A DNA stretch of 64,000 bases from Sporolactobacillus sp. STSJ-5 (lineage in GTDB: Bacteria > Bacillota > Bacilli > Bacillales > Sporolactobacillaceae), in the NCBI RefSeq assembly GCF_024385605.1, contig NZ_JANFOJ010000003.1, positions 62,001 through 126,000 on the forward strand, in the 5' to 3' direction. The translations under genes were made by a program, and so were the position numbers. Positions 52,383 through 61,265 of this stretch are shown one piece after another (the stretch's first letter is position 1; every line of letters begins with the position of its first letter). The notes below the pieces were generated by a model. That model was not told where the DNA came from. It did not search any database and saw only the letters and a program-made list of their open reading frames with translations.

Positions 52383-52835
52383 TTGAATTTTTACAGCTAC
52401 CACTACATAGAAAGTCAGACGGACACAGCTGTTTATGTGCAAATTGCCTTTATGGCAGCAATTTTTCTTGCCCTGCTCTTCTTGATATTAAGATTCAGAA
52501 TAAAGCGTATGCCTTATAAGTATAAAGAGATCAGTGTTCTCCTTCTTGTACTCTTAATCCTGCTTGGCGGCATCCAAGTCAATGATTGGGTAAATAAGGA
52601 GCATACACAGTCTGAATACCGCGGAGTACTGAACGAAATGAAACAGCTGGCAAAAGACCTGGATGTTCCTGTAAATCAGATTTATACCAATCATATGACT
52701 CCTGAAGAGATTATGTTATACAAAGTGGGCAAAAACTTTTTTCGATTAGAGCATAACGAGGATGATCCGGCTCATTATGTGCTGGAGCAAATTCATGTTC
52801 TAAATGGTACGGCTATTAAAATGGTCGATAAATAA
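52383..52835 (+). CDS. DUF3290 membrane protein
   Basis: A 150-residue protein starting at TTG 52383; AAAGGGATG lies at a proper distance, whereas ATG 52374 overlaps it. Two membrane helices (about 20-37 and 48-64) precede an extracytoplasmic domain with YTNHMTPEEIMLYKVGKNFF, the DUF3290 pattern. These proteins pair with DUF421 proteins, here 13 bp downstream; function unknown, possibly spore or envelope related. TATAAT at 52328-52333 may be its -10. Confidence 0.85.
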   Translation: MNFYSYHYIESQTDTAVYVQIAFMAAIFLALLFLILRFRIKRMPYKYKEISVLLLVLLILLGGIQVNDWVNKEHTQSEYRGVLNEMKQLAKDLDVPVNQIYTNHMTPEEIMLYKVGKNFFRLEHNEDDPAHYVLEQIHVLNGTAIKMVDK

Positions 52836-52848
52836 AGGAGGAAAAGAC

Positions 52849-53517
52849 ATGTTTTCATACATGGATGTAGCAGTAAAGCTCGTCATCGGATTCATATGCT
52901 TGATTATTTTCATAAATATGTCGGGTAAAGGAAACTTAGCTCCGATGTCGGCAGCGGATCAAATTCAAAATTATGTATTAGGCGGGATTATCGGTGGTGT
53001 GATTTATAATCCCGATATCACGATATTGCAATTTTTGATTGTACTTCTGATTTGGTCCGGACTGATTATCACAACACGGATTCTCAAATCGAAAAACAGC
53101 GAGGTACGTAAGTGGATTGACGGAGATCCAATCATCGTTATAAATAAGGGCAAGATGATCCCGGAAAATTTTAAAAAAGCAAATCTGTCTGTCTCTGATT
53201 TTTCAACAATGCTGCGTATGCAAGATGTTTACACCATACAGGAAGTACGAAGGGCTCAAGTGGAGCAAAACGGTCATTTAACGGTTTTAAAAAAAGATAG
53301 CGACCGGCTTGGGATTATCCTTGTTGCAGAAGGATCGATTGATTATGATATGCTGGATTTGCTGGAAAAAGATGAACAGTGGCTTAAAGAACTGCTTCTG
53401 GAACAAGGGATTGACTCTGTTGATGATGTCTTTTGTGCAGAGTACTACAAAGGAACAATCAGCGTTTTCACTGACGATATGAAGAAAACAACGCGCAAAA
53501 TAGCAGCCGAGAGCTGA
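52849..53517 (+). CDS. DUF421 (YetF/YcaP) membrane protein
   Basis: A 222-residue protein; ATG 52849 follows GGAGGAAAAG. Three N-terminal membrane helices contain the family motif APMSAADQIQNYVLGGIIGG. A cytoplasmic domain follows with GDPIIVINKGKMIPENFKKA and S-D-F-S-T-M-L-R, the classic DUF421 block. YetF-type proteins are linked to spore and envelope properties in Bacillus. Operon with the DUF3290 gene. Confidence 0.92.
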   Translation: MFSYMDVAVKLVIGFICLIIFINMSGKGNLAPMSAADQIQNYVLGGIIGGVIYNPDITILQFLIVLLIWSGLIITTRILKSKNSEVRKWIDGDPIIVINKGKMIPENFKKANLSVSDFSTMLRMQDVYTIQEVRRAQVEQNGHLTVLKKDSDRLGIILVAEGSIDYDMLDLLEKDEQWLKELLLEQGIDSVDDVFCAEYYKGTISVFTDDMKKTTRKIAAES

Positions 53518-53674
53518 ATACAAAGGGAATCCAATGCGGGTGAGACGTACTCATCAAGTAAACGATTAAATTAAGGCTTCGTTCAATTTTTTCAGTATGC
53601 TCTTTTTTCAAGAAGTTATCATCAATTACTATAGAGAAGAATGAATCCAGATTATCTGATCGGAGAGGTGAAGC

Positions 53675-54415
53675 ATGGAGTATGTCATTAAATTTATTTA
53701 CGGTTTTTTGCTGCCGCCAGGTTTATTTGTAACATTGCTTGCTGCATTTAGTTTTCAATTGTTTCGAAAAAAGCGAAAATCTGCATATCTCACAGGCGGT
53801 TTAACGCTCTTTATGTATCTTTCCTTTATTCCGCTAACCGGGATCCTGCTTGTGCATCCTCTTGAAGAACGTTATCATCCGCCGACTGTGCCAAGGGGAG
53901 ATGTGATTGTCATGCTAGGAGGCGGGGCAACGCTCGACACCCCCGACATGAATGGAAGCGGGCAGCTTTCCGGAAACGCAGCGAATCGGCTGCTTACTAC
54001 ATACAGACTGTACAGGCAAACAAAACTGCCGATTATTTTATCAGGAGGGAAGGTTTATCCGGATAGTGGGGTTGAAGCGGAGATCGGCAAACGACAGCTG
54101 ATTGCGCTTGGTGTGCCGAAGGACAAGATCATCGTGGAAAAGAAAAGCATCACGACGAAAACGAATGCCAAGAAGACGAAACAATTGCTTGAACGTTTTC
54201 ATTTTCGCAGACCTATTTTAGTTACCTCTGCTTTCCATATGCCGCGCGCCGTTTTGATTTTTAATAAGCAGGGCATGCACGTCACAGCTTACCCGACTGA
54301 TTACTTGGAAAGCAGAAAGGTTTTCCTGTATCCCGGGCAGTTTGTTCCATCTAACGGCGGTGTTGCGTTCACGGCATTGAAGGAATACGTTGGGATCCTT
54401 GCTTCACTTTTTTGA
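53675..54415 (+). CDS. YdcF/SanA-family (DUF218) membrane protein
   Basis: A 246-residue protein with two N-terminal membrane helices (about 8-28 and 38-60) and a DUF218 domain: DVIVMLGGGATLDTPDMNGS, LPIILSGGKVYPDSGVEAEI and ILVTSAFHMPRAVLIF. ElyC and SanA of this family affect wall precursor lipid use and envelope integrity. GGAGAGG precedes the ATG. Confidence 0.9.
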   Translation: MEYVIKFIYGFLLPPGLFVTLLAAFSFQLFRKKRKSAYLTGGLTLFMYLSFIPLTGILLVHPLEERYHPPTVPRGDVIVMLGGGATLDTPDMNGSGQLSGNAANRLLTTYRLYRQTKLPIILSGGKVYPDSGVEAEIGKRQLIALGVPKDKIIVEKKSITTKTNAKKTKQLLERFHFRRPILVTSAFHMPRAVLIFNKQGMHVTAYPTDYLESRKVFLYPGQFVPSNGGVAFTALKEYVGILASLF

Positions 54416-54508
54416 AGACATGAAATGCAGATGTGCAGCGAACGGCGTATGAAGATATCTGAAGTTGGGCTGTTTGATACATACATTCTGATTGTGATTG
54501 TGCAAAAA

Positions 54509-54546
54509 AAGAACGTCCACAGTACGGACGCTCTTTTTCAGGAGGC
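54509..54546. terminator. Bidirectional terminator between ydcF-like and yjcZ-like genes
   Basis: AAGAACGTCC pairs loosely with GGACGCTCTT, followed by TTT on the + strand and preceded by A residues that serve the - strand. Confidence 0.7.
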
Positions 54547-54616
54547 TATGCATTTAACTAGAGACTGCGGCATCAACAGGTGCCGGATGGATGAGTCGCT
54601 TCAGAACTCAAACGGA

Positions 54617-54733
54617 TCAGTAACAGAATGCAGCACCAACGATAACTAACAAAATGAACAGTACAACGAGCAAAGCAAAGCCGTTGCCGATTCCGCTACC
54701 GCAGCTGGCACCGCCTTTATCTGGACAGCCCAT
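54617..54733 (-). CDS. YjcZ-family small spore-associated protein (38 aa)
   Basis: A 38-residue protein on the - strand. It has a Cys/Gly-rich start (G-C-P-D-K-G-G-A-S-C-G-S-G-I-G) then one hydrophobic helix, FALLVVLFILLVIVGAAFC. This is the YjcZ pattern found in many spore formers. GGGGGTG precedes the ATG at 54733. It supports an endospore-forming host. Confidence 0.85.
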   Translation of the reverse strand: MGCPDKGGASCGSGIGNGFALLVVLFILLVIVGAAFCY

Positions 54734-54837
54734 GAAAACACCCCCTCATCAATCGGATACTGCATTATATGTATGCAGTTCCGGTTTTGGGAGGGCGAAT
54801 GTACCAATTATCGATTTCAATGTCCTATCACGAATGC

Positions 54838-55650
54838 TTAGAAGAATGACGGAAAAAACAGATTGAAAGCGATGGAGACACCAAAAGCAACACAAAAAAA
54901 GACAATCGCTTGAACGTCCAATCGAGACAGCTTGAGTACATTCATTTTCGTTCGCCCGTTCCCGCCTTGATAACAGCGGCATTCAATCGCATTAGTCAAT
55001 TCGAATGCACGTCTGAAGGAGGACATGAACAAAGGGAGTATGATTGGAAAATAGGCATGGATTTTTTTTATCAGGTTTCCGTTGCTGAAATCAGCACCGC
55101 GTGCTTTTTGAGCATCAATAATCCGATCAAATTCTTCGGCGATCGTCGGCAAAAAACGGAGCGTGATCGATAGAGTCATTGAAAGCTCATTAACCGGAAA
55201 ATGGAATCGTTTAAGCGGGGCGAGAAGCTGTTCAAGCCCTGCAGCGAGCGCATTCAGCGAGGTTGTGTATGTAATCAGCGAGCATCCGGCAATGAGCGCA
55301 GTTAAGCGGACAAGCAATGTAAACCCTACAAATAAACCTTGATCTGTAATCCGGATAAAGGAATAGTGAAATACAGGATCACCGGATACGTAGAAAATAT
55401 TAATCAAAGCAGTGAAGACAATGACTGGAATCATTGGCCGTACGGCTCGAAACACTTTTCTTGCCGGAACATGAGAACAAGCAATCAGAAATAAGAGCAA
55501 GAAGATGAGAAAACACAGACTCAGCGCACTTCTGGATATGAAAACTTGAATAATAAAAACAAAGGTAAGGACAATTTTTGTCCGCGGATCAAGTCGGTGC
55601 AAGAGCGAATGGCCGGGAAGAAATTGGCCGACAGTAATATCGCGCGTCAT
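54838..55650 (-). CDS. ecfT: ECF transporter transmembrane subunit EcfT
   Basis: A 270-residue energy-coupling protein with five or six membrane helices. The coupling helices include RFLPTIAEEFDRIIDAQKAR with the A-R-G motif contacting the ATPases, and a second, less canonical site in IECRCYQGG. It transmits ATP hydrolysis to the vitamin-binding S subunit. Its start overlaps ecfA2 by 4 bp. Confidence 0.92.
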   Translation of the reverse strand: MTRDITVGQFLPGHSLLHRLDPRTKIVLTFVFIIQVFISRSALSLCFLIFLLLFLIACSHVPARKVFRAVRPMIPVIVFTALINIFYVSGDPVFHYSFIRITDQGLFVGFTLLVRLTALIAGCSLITYTTSLNALAAGLEQLLAPLKRFHFPVNELSMTLSITLRFLPTIAEEFDRIIDAQKARGADFSNGNLIKKIHAYFPIILPLFMSSFRRAFELTNAIECRCYQGGNGRTKMNVLKLSRLDVQAIVFFCVAFGVSIAFNLFFPSFF

Positions 55651-56510
55651 TCATGATCCTTCCTTTCAAATAATCTCAAAAGCTCATGCTCCGCTTGATC
55701 CATCGTAACAGCAGAGGTGTCGACAGAGTATCCCTTCGCTTTCAAACCAAGCAGAACTTTAGTCATTTGCGGGACGTCAAGACCGAGCTGCATCAGTTCA
55801 TCTGCATGAGCAAAAACTGAGGGCACCGATCCTTCAAAAGCGGTCTTTCCTTTATCAAGGACAAGCACTCGCTGCACATGTTCAGCAATATCTTCCATAC
55901 TATGAGAAACCATAATAATGGCCGTATTTGTTTTCCGACGATACTGTTCTATGTGTTTAAGCAGGTTGCGGCGTCCTTCAGGGTCCAGCCCGGCCGTCGG
56001 TTCATCCAGCACTAGCACCGCCGGTTTCATCGCCATGACGCCGGCAATTGCGACACGCCGCATCTCTCCGCCCGACATTCGAAACGGATTTCGATCCAAA
56101 TACGAATCGTCTAGACCGACAAAATGCAGAGCTTCAAGAACGCGCTGATTGATCGTTTCTTGATCAAGCCCCATATTCTTTGGTCCGTATGCAATATCTT
56201 GAGCGACAGTATCTTCAAAGATTTGAGTTTCCGGATATTGAAAGACAAGTCCGATCTGAAAACGAACGGAGCGAATTTGTCTTGGATTTTTCCAAATATC
56301 CTCGTTGTTTACGAGGACTTGTCCGGAATCGGGGCGGAGTAATCCGTTAAAGTGACGAATTAACGTTGATTTTCCAGAACCGGTATGACCAATGATGCCA
56401 ATAAAATCACCACGGTCAACAGATAAAGAAATGTTTTGGAGCGCCTGCTTCTCAAATGGAGTGCCGGCGCCATAACGGAAACTGATTGTCCTAAGCTCAA
56501 TAATGGCCAT
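55647..56510 (-). CDS. ecfA2: ECF transporter ATPase EcfA2
   Basis: A 287-residue ABC ATPase; ATG 56510 has GGAGGAACG upstream and overlaps ecfA1. Walker A is GHTGSGKSTLIRHF, the signature MSGGEMRRVAIAG, Walker B VLVLDEPTAGLD and the switch His in MVSHSMEDIAEH. Forms the heterodimeric engine with EcfA1. Confidence 0.95.
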   Translation of the reverse strand: MAIIELRTISFRYGAGTPFEKQALQNISLSVDRGDFIGIIGHTGSGKSTLIRHFNGLLRPDSGQVLVNNEDIWKNPRQIRSVRFQIGLVFQYPETQIFEDTVAQDIAYGPKNMGLDQETINQRVLEALHFVGLDDSYLDRNPFRMSGGEMRRVAIAGVMAMKPAVLVLDEPTAGLDPEGRRNLLKHIEQYRRKTNTAIIMVSHSMEDIAEHVQRVLVLDKGKTAFEGSVPSVFAHADELMQLGLDVPQMTKVLLGLKAKGYSVDTSAVTMDQAEHELLRLFERKDHE

Positions 56511-57357
56511 AACGTTCCTCCAAAGCAGCAGCCAAGGCGTCCACGCATTGGTCGATTTGAACCATTCGTTTGGGAATAAGGATGCCATGCTGTCGCATGC
56601 GATGGGTTAATTCGGTAATTTGCGGGACATCCAGCTTTAGCTTCTTTAAGAGTTCGATTTGCTCGAATGTATTTTCAGGCGTATCATCCGATGCAATTTG
56701 TCCCTGATCCATCAGAATCACTCGTTTCGCTCGTGCAGCTTCCTCCATGTGATGTGTGATCAGCACAATTGTGATACCCAATTCACGATTAAGTCGGCAA
56801 ATGGTCTTCATCACATCGGAGCGGCCTTTTGGATCCAGCATTGATGTCGGTTCGTCAAGGACAATGCACTGTGGTCGCATCGCAAGAATTCCTGCGATTG
56901 CAACGCGCTGTTTCTGACCTCCTGATAATTTAAAAGGGGTATGCCTTTTGTAATCAAGCATATCAACAGCATCAAGTGCCCAATTTACGCGACTGCGAAT
57001 TTCTGAAGGCGCTATACCAAGATTCTCCGGCGCAAAGGCTACATCTTCTTCAACAATTGTTGAAATTAATTGATTATCGGGATTTTGGAATACCATTCCG
57101 ATCGTTTTTCTGATCTCGAATTGGTTTTTCTCGTCATTTGTATCCCTGCCGTTTACAAGTACCGTACCATCTGAAGGCGTCAGCAATGCGTTGAAATGCT
57201 TGGCAAGCGTTGATTTTCCGCATCCGTTTGATCCGAGAATAGCAATGAATTCTCCGTTTCGAATAGTCAAATCAATCCCGTTTAATATCCATTCGTTTTG
57301 GGATTGATGATGTAAATATTGAAAATGAAGGTTCTTCGTTTCAATCAGAGCGCTCAT
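56497..57357 (-). CDS. ecfA1: ECF transporter ATPase EcfA1
   Basis: A 286-residue ABC ATPase; ATG 57357 follows GGGAGAG. Walker A is LGSNGCGKSTLAKHF, signature LSGGQKQRVAIAGI, Walker B CIVLDEPTSMLD, switch LITHHMEEAARA. In most Bacillales ecfA1-ecfA2-ecfT lies between rplQ and truA and serves many S units; here it follows its own S-component gene. Confidence 0.95.
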   Translation of the reverse strand: MSALIETKNLHFQYLHHQSQNEWILNGIDLTIRNGEFIAILGSNGCGKSTLAKHFNALLTPSDGTVLVNGRDTNDEKNQFEIRKTIGMVFQNPDNQLISTIVEEDVAFAPENLGIAPSEIRSRVNWALDAVDMLDYKRHTPFKLSGGQKQRVAIAGILAMRPQCIVLDEPTSMLDPKGRSDVMKTICRLNRELGITIVLITHHMEEAARAKRVILMDQGQIASDDTPENTFEQIELLKKLKLDVPQITELTHRMRQHGILIPKRMVQIDQCVDALAAALEERYGHY

Positions 57358-57395
57358 GTGAACTCTCCCTAAATGTAAGAATAGGTGCAGATATA

Positions 57396-57428
57396 AAAAA
57401 GTTCGGACCAATTAACTGTCCGAACTTA
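57396..57428 (-). terminator. Terminator between S-component and ecfA1
   Basis: In the leftward transcript AAGTTCGGAC-x-GTCCGAACTT is a strong stem followed by TTTTTT. It would lower ATPase expression relative to the S subunit or separate two units. Confidence 0.82.
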
Positions 57429-57444
57429 ATCATACACGGTTTAA

Positions 57445-58020
57445 TTAAATTTTGGAAACTCCTTTGTTTGAGTCGAAAACCGACAATCCTTTCTTTAATG
57501 GGAAATAGAGAGCGGTAACGATAATCACGGTTGAGACTGCATTAATCGCCGTTGCCGGCAGACTAGTAAATGCAGCAACCACTGAGGGTCCAAATGCACT
57601 TCCGAGAAGCAGTTTTTCAATCAAGCCGTGCAGGAACTCAAGTACAATTTTTGATGCACCTGCAACCAGCGCGAGAACGAAGATATTCACTGGTTTGTCA
57701 ACATGCTTCAGAAGGCGGAAGGCAAAGCTTACGATGCCTGCGACTAGAAAAGCGAGGATGACGGTTACCGGTGCTGTTGACGCATAGCCGCTGAGCAGAT
57801 CGAAAAGTCCGAGACCGATTGCGCCTGCAAGACCGCCGCGAAATCCTCCGAGAAGCAGGACGGCGAGTACGAGAAGCGAATTTCCGAAATGAATGAATGG
57901 TGCACCGACTGCTGCCGGAAGCGGGATTCTCAGAGCAGAGATGCCAAGGTACGTTACTGCGGCAAACAGTGCGACGAGTACAATGTCACGAACACCAAAT
58001 GATTTCTTTTGATTGCTCAT
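57445..58020 (-). CDS. ECF transporter S component (PF07155-like)
   Basis: A 191-residue, six-helix substrate-binding subunit; ATG 58020 follows GGAGAATCG. It begins KKSFGVRDIVLVALFAAVTY, with PLPAAVGAPFIHFGNSLLVL, the start of the ECF-ribofla_trS group whose substrate is not settled. The A-x-x-x-A motif in helix 1 contacts EcfT. Substrate unknown; no riboswitch recognised in its leader. Confidence 0.88.
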   Translation of the reverse strand: MSNQKKSFGVRDIVLVALFAAVTYLGISALRIPLPAAVGAPFIHFGNSLLVLAVLLLGGFRGGLAGAIGLGLFDLLSGYASTAPVTVILAFLVAGIVSFAFRLLKHVDKPVNIFVLALVAGASKIVLEFLHGLIEKLLLGSAFGPSVVAAFTSLPATAINAVSTVIIVTALYFPLKKGLSVFDSNKGVSKI

Positions 58021-58100
58021 TGTTCGATTCTCCTTTAAAATAATGATGAATAATTTTATTAGGCCCATAAAACCCACTGATCTACAGGGGATTAAGAATG

Positions 58101-58129
58101 ATTTTACTATTTGCCTCATGAACTGTCAA
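58101..58129 (-). promoter_or_regulatory. Consensus sigma-A promoter of ECF operon
   Basis: On the - strand TTGACA (58129-58124) and TAAAAT (58106-58101) are 17 bp apart. The leader of about 75 nt contains CCCCTGTAGATCAGTGGG, a small possible hairpin. Confidence 0.82.
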
Positions 58130-58135
58130 TAGAAT

Positions 58136-58648
58136 TCAGCAAATGGTTAACGAAGCTGTGGAAAGCCGATATGAATGACCGAAATGCGTTTTTTTATATG
58201 CGGAGAAACCACATTTTTGGAATGCACGCCTTGATCCGATATTATCGTCATAGATGTCTTCTACATAGAGTTCCTTCATTCCATGTTTCACTGCTCTCAT
58301 TATTAATGTGCGGATGACCTGACTTCCGATTCCTTTGCCGCGATACACTGGATCGCCAATGACGATTGGCAGATCATGAGGACATAGTGTAACGTCCCCT
58401 ATGGCATGAAACAATCCGTTTTCTGCACATTCAATGTAGTATAATTCGCCATGCTGCTCAAGGTAATCATACATCCGTTTTAAACGTTCTTTATCAAATG
58501 GTGCGGCTTTGTTTCTGCAGACAAGCCGTAATGTTTCTTCATCTTGGTACCAAGATGAAGCTTGGGGGACGATCGTGTCGAATTTGCGGAGACGGAGATC
58601 AGGTGAGATACTGAGCATTTCCGGTTGATCTACATCAAACAGATTCAT
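58136..58648 (-). CDS. GNAT-family N-acetyltransferase
   Basis: A 170-residue acetyltransferase. Motif A is VYRGKGIGSQVIRTLI (acetyl-CoA P loop), and motif B is ENGLFHAIGDV then YVEDIYDDNIGSRRAFQKCG. GGAGGG precedes the ATG. Substrate unknown. Confidence 0.9.
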   Translation of the reverse strand: MNLFDVDQPEMLSISPDLRLRKFDTIVPQASSWYQDEETLRLVCRNKAAPFDKERLKRMYDYLEQHGELYYIECAENGLFHAIGDVTLCPHDLPIVIGDPVYRGKGIGSQVIRTLIMRAVKHGMKELYVEDIYDDNIGSRRAFQKCGFSAYKKTHFGHSYRLSTASLTIC

Positions 58649-58789
58649 CTAAAAATCCCTCCATTATTAATGCTGTGCCTTAAGTATACATCAATTTTTC
58701 TTATATGCGATCAGTTCAATGGTCAGGAAACAGGTTGCATGACAGAATCAGTGATCATTGGTTACAATAGAAAAAAGGGAGTGAACATA

Positions 58790-59059
58790 ATGGCTGCAAA
58801 AAAAGTATTGATGATAACAAAAAAAGTATGTCCATATTGTGATCGGGCAAAGATGGTGCTGAACCATGCGCTCGACGGAAAATACAATGATCAAATTGAA
58901 ATGTTCGTGCGTGAAGATGATGAAGAACGGTTTGCGCAGCTGAAAGAAAAGTATCAATTTATGACTGTTCCGACATTCATCGATAAGAAAACCGGAAAAA
59001 CGTTGAGTGATTCACAAGAACAAACGATCACGGCCTTCATGAAAGAAGCAATCGGCTGA
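58790..59059 (+). CDS. Glutaredoxin-like thioredoxin-fold protein with CPYC site
   Basis: An 89-residue redox protein; ATG 58790 follows AAAGGGAG. Active site C14-P-Y-C17 in TKKVCPYCDRAKM and the cis-Pro in MTVPTFIDKKTGK. Bacilli use bacillithiol, so it may act as a bacilliredoxin-like or NrdH-like protein; the partner is unknown. The long frame upstream of 58790 is not coding. Confidence 0.88.
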   Translation: MAAKKVLMITKKVCPYCDRAKMVLNHALDGKYNDQIEMFVREDDEERFAQLKEKYQFMTVPTFIDKKTGKTLSDSQEQTITAFMKEAIG

Positions 59060-59070
59060 TTTTGTTTGGA

Positions 59071-59102
59071 TACCCGAGATTCTAATCTCGGGCTTTTTTT
59101 GT
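59071..59102 (+). terminator. Terminator after glutaredoxin-like gene
   Basis: CCCGAGATT-CT-AATCTCGGG then CTTTTTTT. Confidence 0.9.
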
Positions 59103-59311
59103 TCAATGAGCCCAAAAAAGTGATGAACAACATAATCTTTTAACACAGGTTTTGTTAAGAAATTTTTAAGAGTCATTGATTAGTATTGTGAGAATGAAAA
59201 TTGGGGTTTTCTAATGACAGAAAATAAGTTACGATGAAAGTTAGGTTCAAGCTTTGCCGACAGACATTTTTTATTTTTGTTTGAAACAGAAAAATCTAAG
59301 GAGACGTGTTG

Positions 59312-59971
59312 ATGAATTCTGTATCGTGGTTTATTGATGTCTTTCTGCATATTGATCAATTTCTTACCCAAATTGTGAATCAATATGGTGCATGGACGTA
59401 TGCAATCTTATTTATTGTAATTTTCATTGAAACGGGGCTGGTCATTTGTCCGTTTCTTCCGGGTGACTCGCTGCTGTTTGCTGCCGGCGCAATCGCTGCC
59501 CACAGCGGCACAGAACTCAACATTTGGCTGCTCGTGATTTTAATTGCTATTGCTGCGGTACTTGGCGATACCATTAATTATTGGATTGGTCGTGAGATTG
59601 GCCAATCGCTGGAAAGTCATAATCGTTTTCACAAACTGATCAATAGAGAAAAAATGGAGAAAGCGCAGCACTTTTTCAATAAATATGGAGGCTTTGCTGT
59701 ATTTCTCGGCCGCTTTGCACCATTCATCCGCACGTTTATCCCGTTCATTGCAGGAGCAAGCCGCATGCATTACCCATTTTTTCTTTTATACAATATATTA
59801 GGCGGTGTCGTTTGGACATTGGCTGGCCTAATGGCCGGTTTCTTCTTCGGACAAATCCCGTTCATTAAGGACAATTTCTCTTTAATGATGCTGTTGATCG
59901 TATTTGTGTCGCTCTTGCCAATGCTGCTTGTCATGATTAAAAATATGTTCAAGGGAAAACGTTTTGATTAA
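59312..59971 (+). CDS. DedA-family membrane protein
   Basis: A 219-residue membrane protein; ATG 59312 lies 7 nt after AAGGAGA. DedA signatures: FIETGLVICPFLPGDSLLFA, YWIGREIGQ, FLGRFAPFIRTFIPFIAG and the G-G-V-V-W helix. Family members recycle undecaprenyl phosphate or flip phospholipids and affect membrane potential. Monocistronic. Confidence 0.93.
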   Translation: MNSVSWFIDVFLHIDQFLTQIVNQYGAWTYAILFIVIFIETGLVICPFLPGDSLLFAAGAIAAHSGTELNIWLLVILIAIAAVLGDTINYWIGREIGQSLESHNRFHKLINREKMEKAQHFFNKYGGFAVFLGRFAPFIRTFIPFIAGASRMHYPFFLLYNILGGVVWTLAGLMAGFFFGQIPFIKDNFSLMMLLIVFVSLLPMLLVMIKNMFKGKRFD

Positions 59972-60049
59972 TTGTTTTGTTGATTTTTCGAATCATTAGC
60001 ACCGATTTATTTGCATGCTTGAATTTAATTTCAGCTATTTAAAGCATTA

Positions 60050-60089
60050 CGCCCCTACTTAAAAGATGAGTCTTTTGAGTAGGGGTGTA
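60050..60089. terminator. Hairpin between convergent dedA-like and nickel permease genes
   Basis: GCCCCTACT-TAAAAGA pairs with TCTTTT-GAGTAGGGG around TGAG. T runs are weak, yet it is the only strong hairpin between the genes. Confidence 0.7.
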
Positions 60090-60213
60090 TGTTTGTTTTG
60101 TCTAAAATGAATTACCGGATACACAATGGTATGTACGATAAAGAAATGTATTGTATTTTTTTTAGTTTGGTACAAAAATACTCGTCAGTATAGGCAAAGC
60201 AATTTGTTTCTGA

Positions 60214-61215
60214 CTATTGTCTTAGTATTGCTTTATCTTTCCGCCAAAGGATAAATGCGATCAACCATGATGTGAGTAGTAACGAAACAAGTAAATAGCC
60301 GATTGAATTCAAAGTTAACGAACGTATCAAATGCCAAAACCAACCCTTCCATTGAAAAAGGCTGGAGAATGTTTGCCCCAATTCTATAAAGCCTATAGAC
60401 ACGGCTGCAAAGACAGACAAACTTGTAATGATTAAATTATAAATAATCTTTCTAGCGGGATTCAGTAGCGCCATTTTGTAGGCACGTGACATCATGACAG
60501 AATCCAGCGTATCGACAATAATCATGCCTGACGCAAATAATAAAGGGATTGAAAGAATTGCCGGAACTGAAAAGAATCCCTTTGTCATTTCAGCTGATAT
60601 AGCAAGTACAGCAACCTCAGTAGTTGTATCAAAGCCCAATCCAAACAAAAAGCCTATTGGATAAATGTGGTAACTACGGTTTACAAAATGAAAGAGACGA
60701 TGGAAAACCCGAGTTAAAAATCCATAGGGTGCGTCTGTCATTTCTTCATTGACCATATTTGTGTCTCTTTTTCTAAATGCTCTAATTAAATTTGAGAGCG
60801 TCATTAAATTTAATGTAGCAATCAAAAGTAGAAACACCCCTGAAATAAATGGACCGAAAAAGCCGCCAATTTGACTGATGATACCAAATTGTTTTTGAGA
60901 CCAGTGAACAAACAGGCTCATAAGTAAGGACATAATGATGACCACGGTTGAATGACCGAACGAAAAGAAAAAACCGACCCCGGAAGAATTCTGTTTCTGC
61001 TCAACGAGTTTGCGTACGGTATTGTCGATCGCTGCAATATGATCCGCATCAAATGCATGACGCAAGCCAAGTAGATAGGCAATGAAACCTGCTCCCATCA
61101 TTGCCGGATGAAAGCCTGATACAATGAAGAAAAGAACGAAACTCATTACATTGAATAGAATACATGTCATAATGTAAACGACACTGTGCCGATGAATTTG
61201 AATAGTTGGTTTCAT
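60214..61215 (-). CDS. NiCoT-family nickel/cobalt permease
   Basis: A 333-residue, eight-helix permease (NixA/HoxN type). Signature RHAFDADHIAAIDNTVRK binds metal in helix 2; also FFSFGHSTVVIIMS and LFGLGFDTTTEVAVLAI. It probably supplies Ni(II) to LarC for the lactate-racemase cofactor, since it is the downstream gene of the lar cluster. About 50 bp separate it from the channel gene. Confidence 0.93.
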   Translation of the reverse strand: MKPTIQIHRHSVVYIMTCILFNVMSFVLFFIVSGFHPAMMGAGFIAYLLGLRHAFDADHIAAIDNTVRKLVEQKQNSSGVGFFFSFGHSTVVIIMSLLMSLFVHWSQKQFGIISQIGGFFGPFISGVFLLLIATLNLMTLSNLIRAFRKRDTNMVNEEMTDAPYGFLTRVFHRLFHFVNRSYHIYPIGFLFGLGFDTTTEVAVLAISAEMTKGFFSVPAILSIPLLFASGMIIVDTLDSVMMSRAYKMALLNPARKIIYNLIITSLSVFAAVSIGFIELGQTFSSLFQWKGWFWHLIRSLTLNSIGYLLVSLLLTSWLIAFILWRKDKAILRQ

Positions 61216-61265
61216 TGGAAAAGCCTCATTTCATGACAAAAAATAGAACATAGTATAGATGGAAA

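Noticed and set aside
54654-54866. 70-codon rightward frame
   Set aside because: It is antisense to the YjcZ-like gene and lacks a ribosome site.
58021-58100. Possible preQ1-type riboswitch before the ECF S-component
   Set aside because: The C-rich hairpin does not show the preQ1 or other known aptamer consensus.
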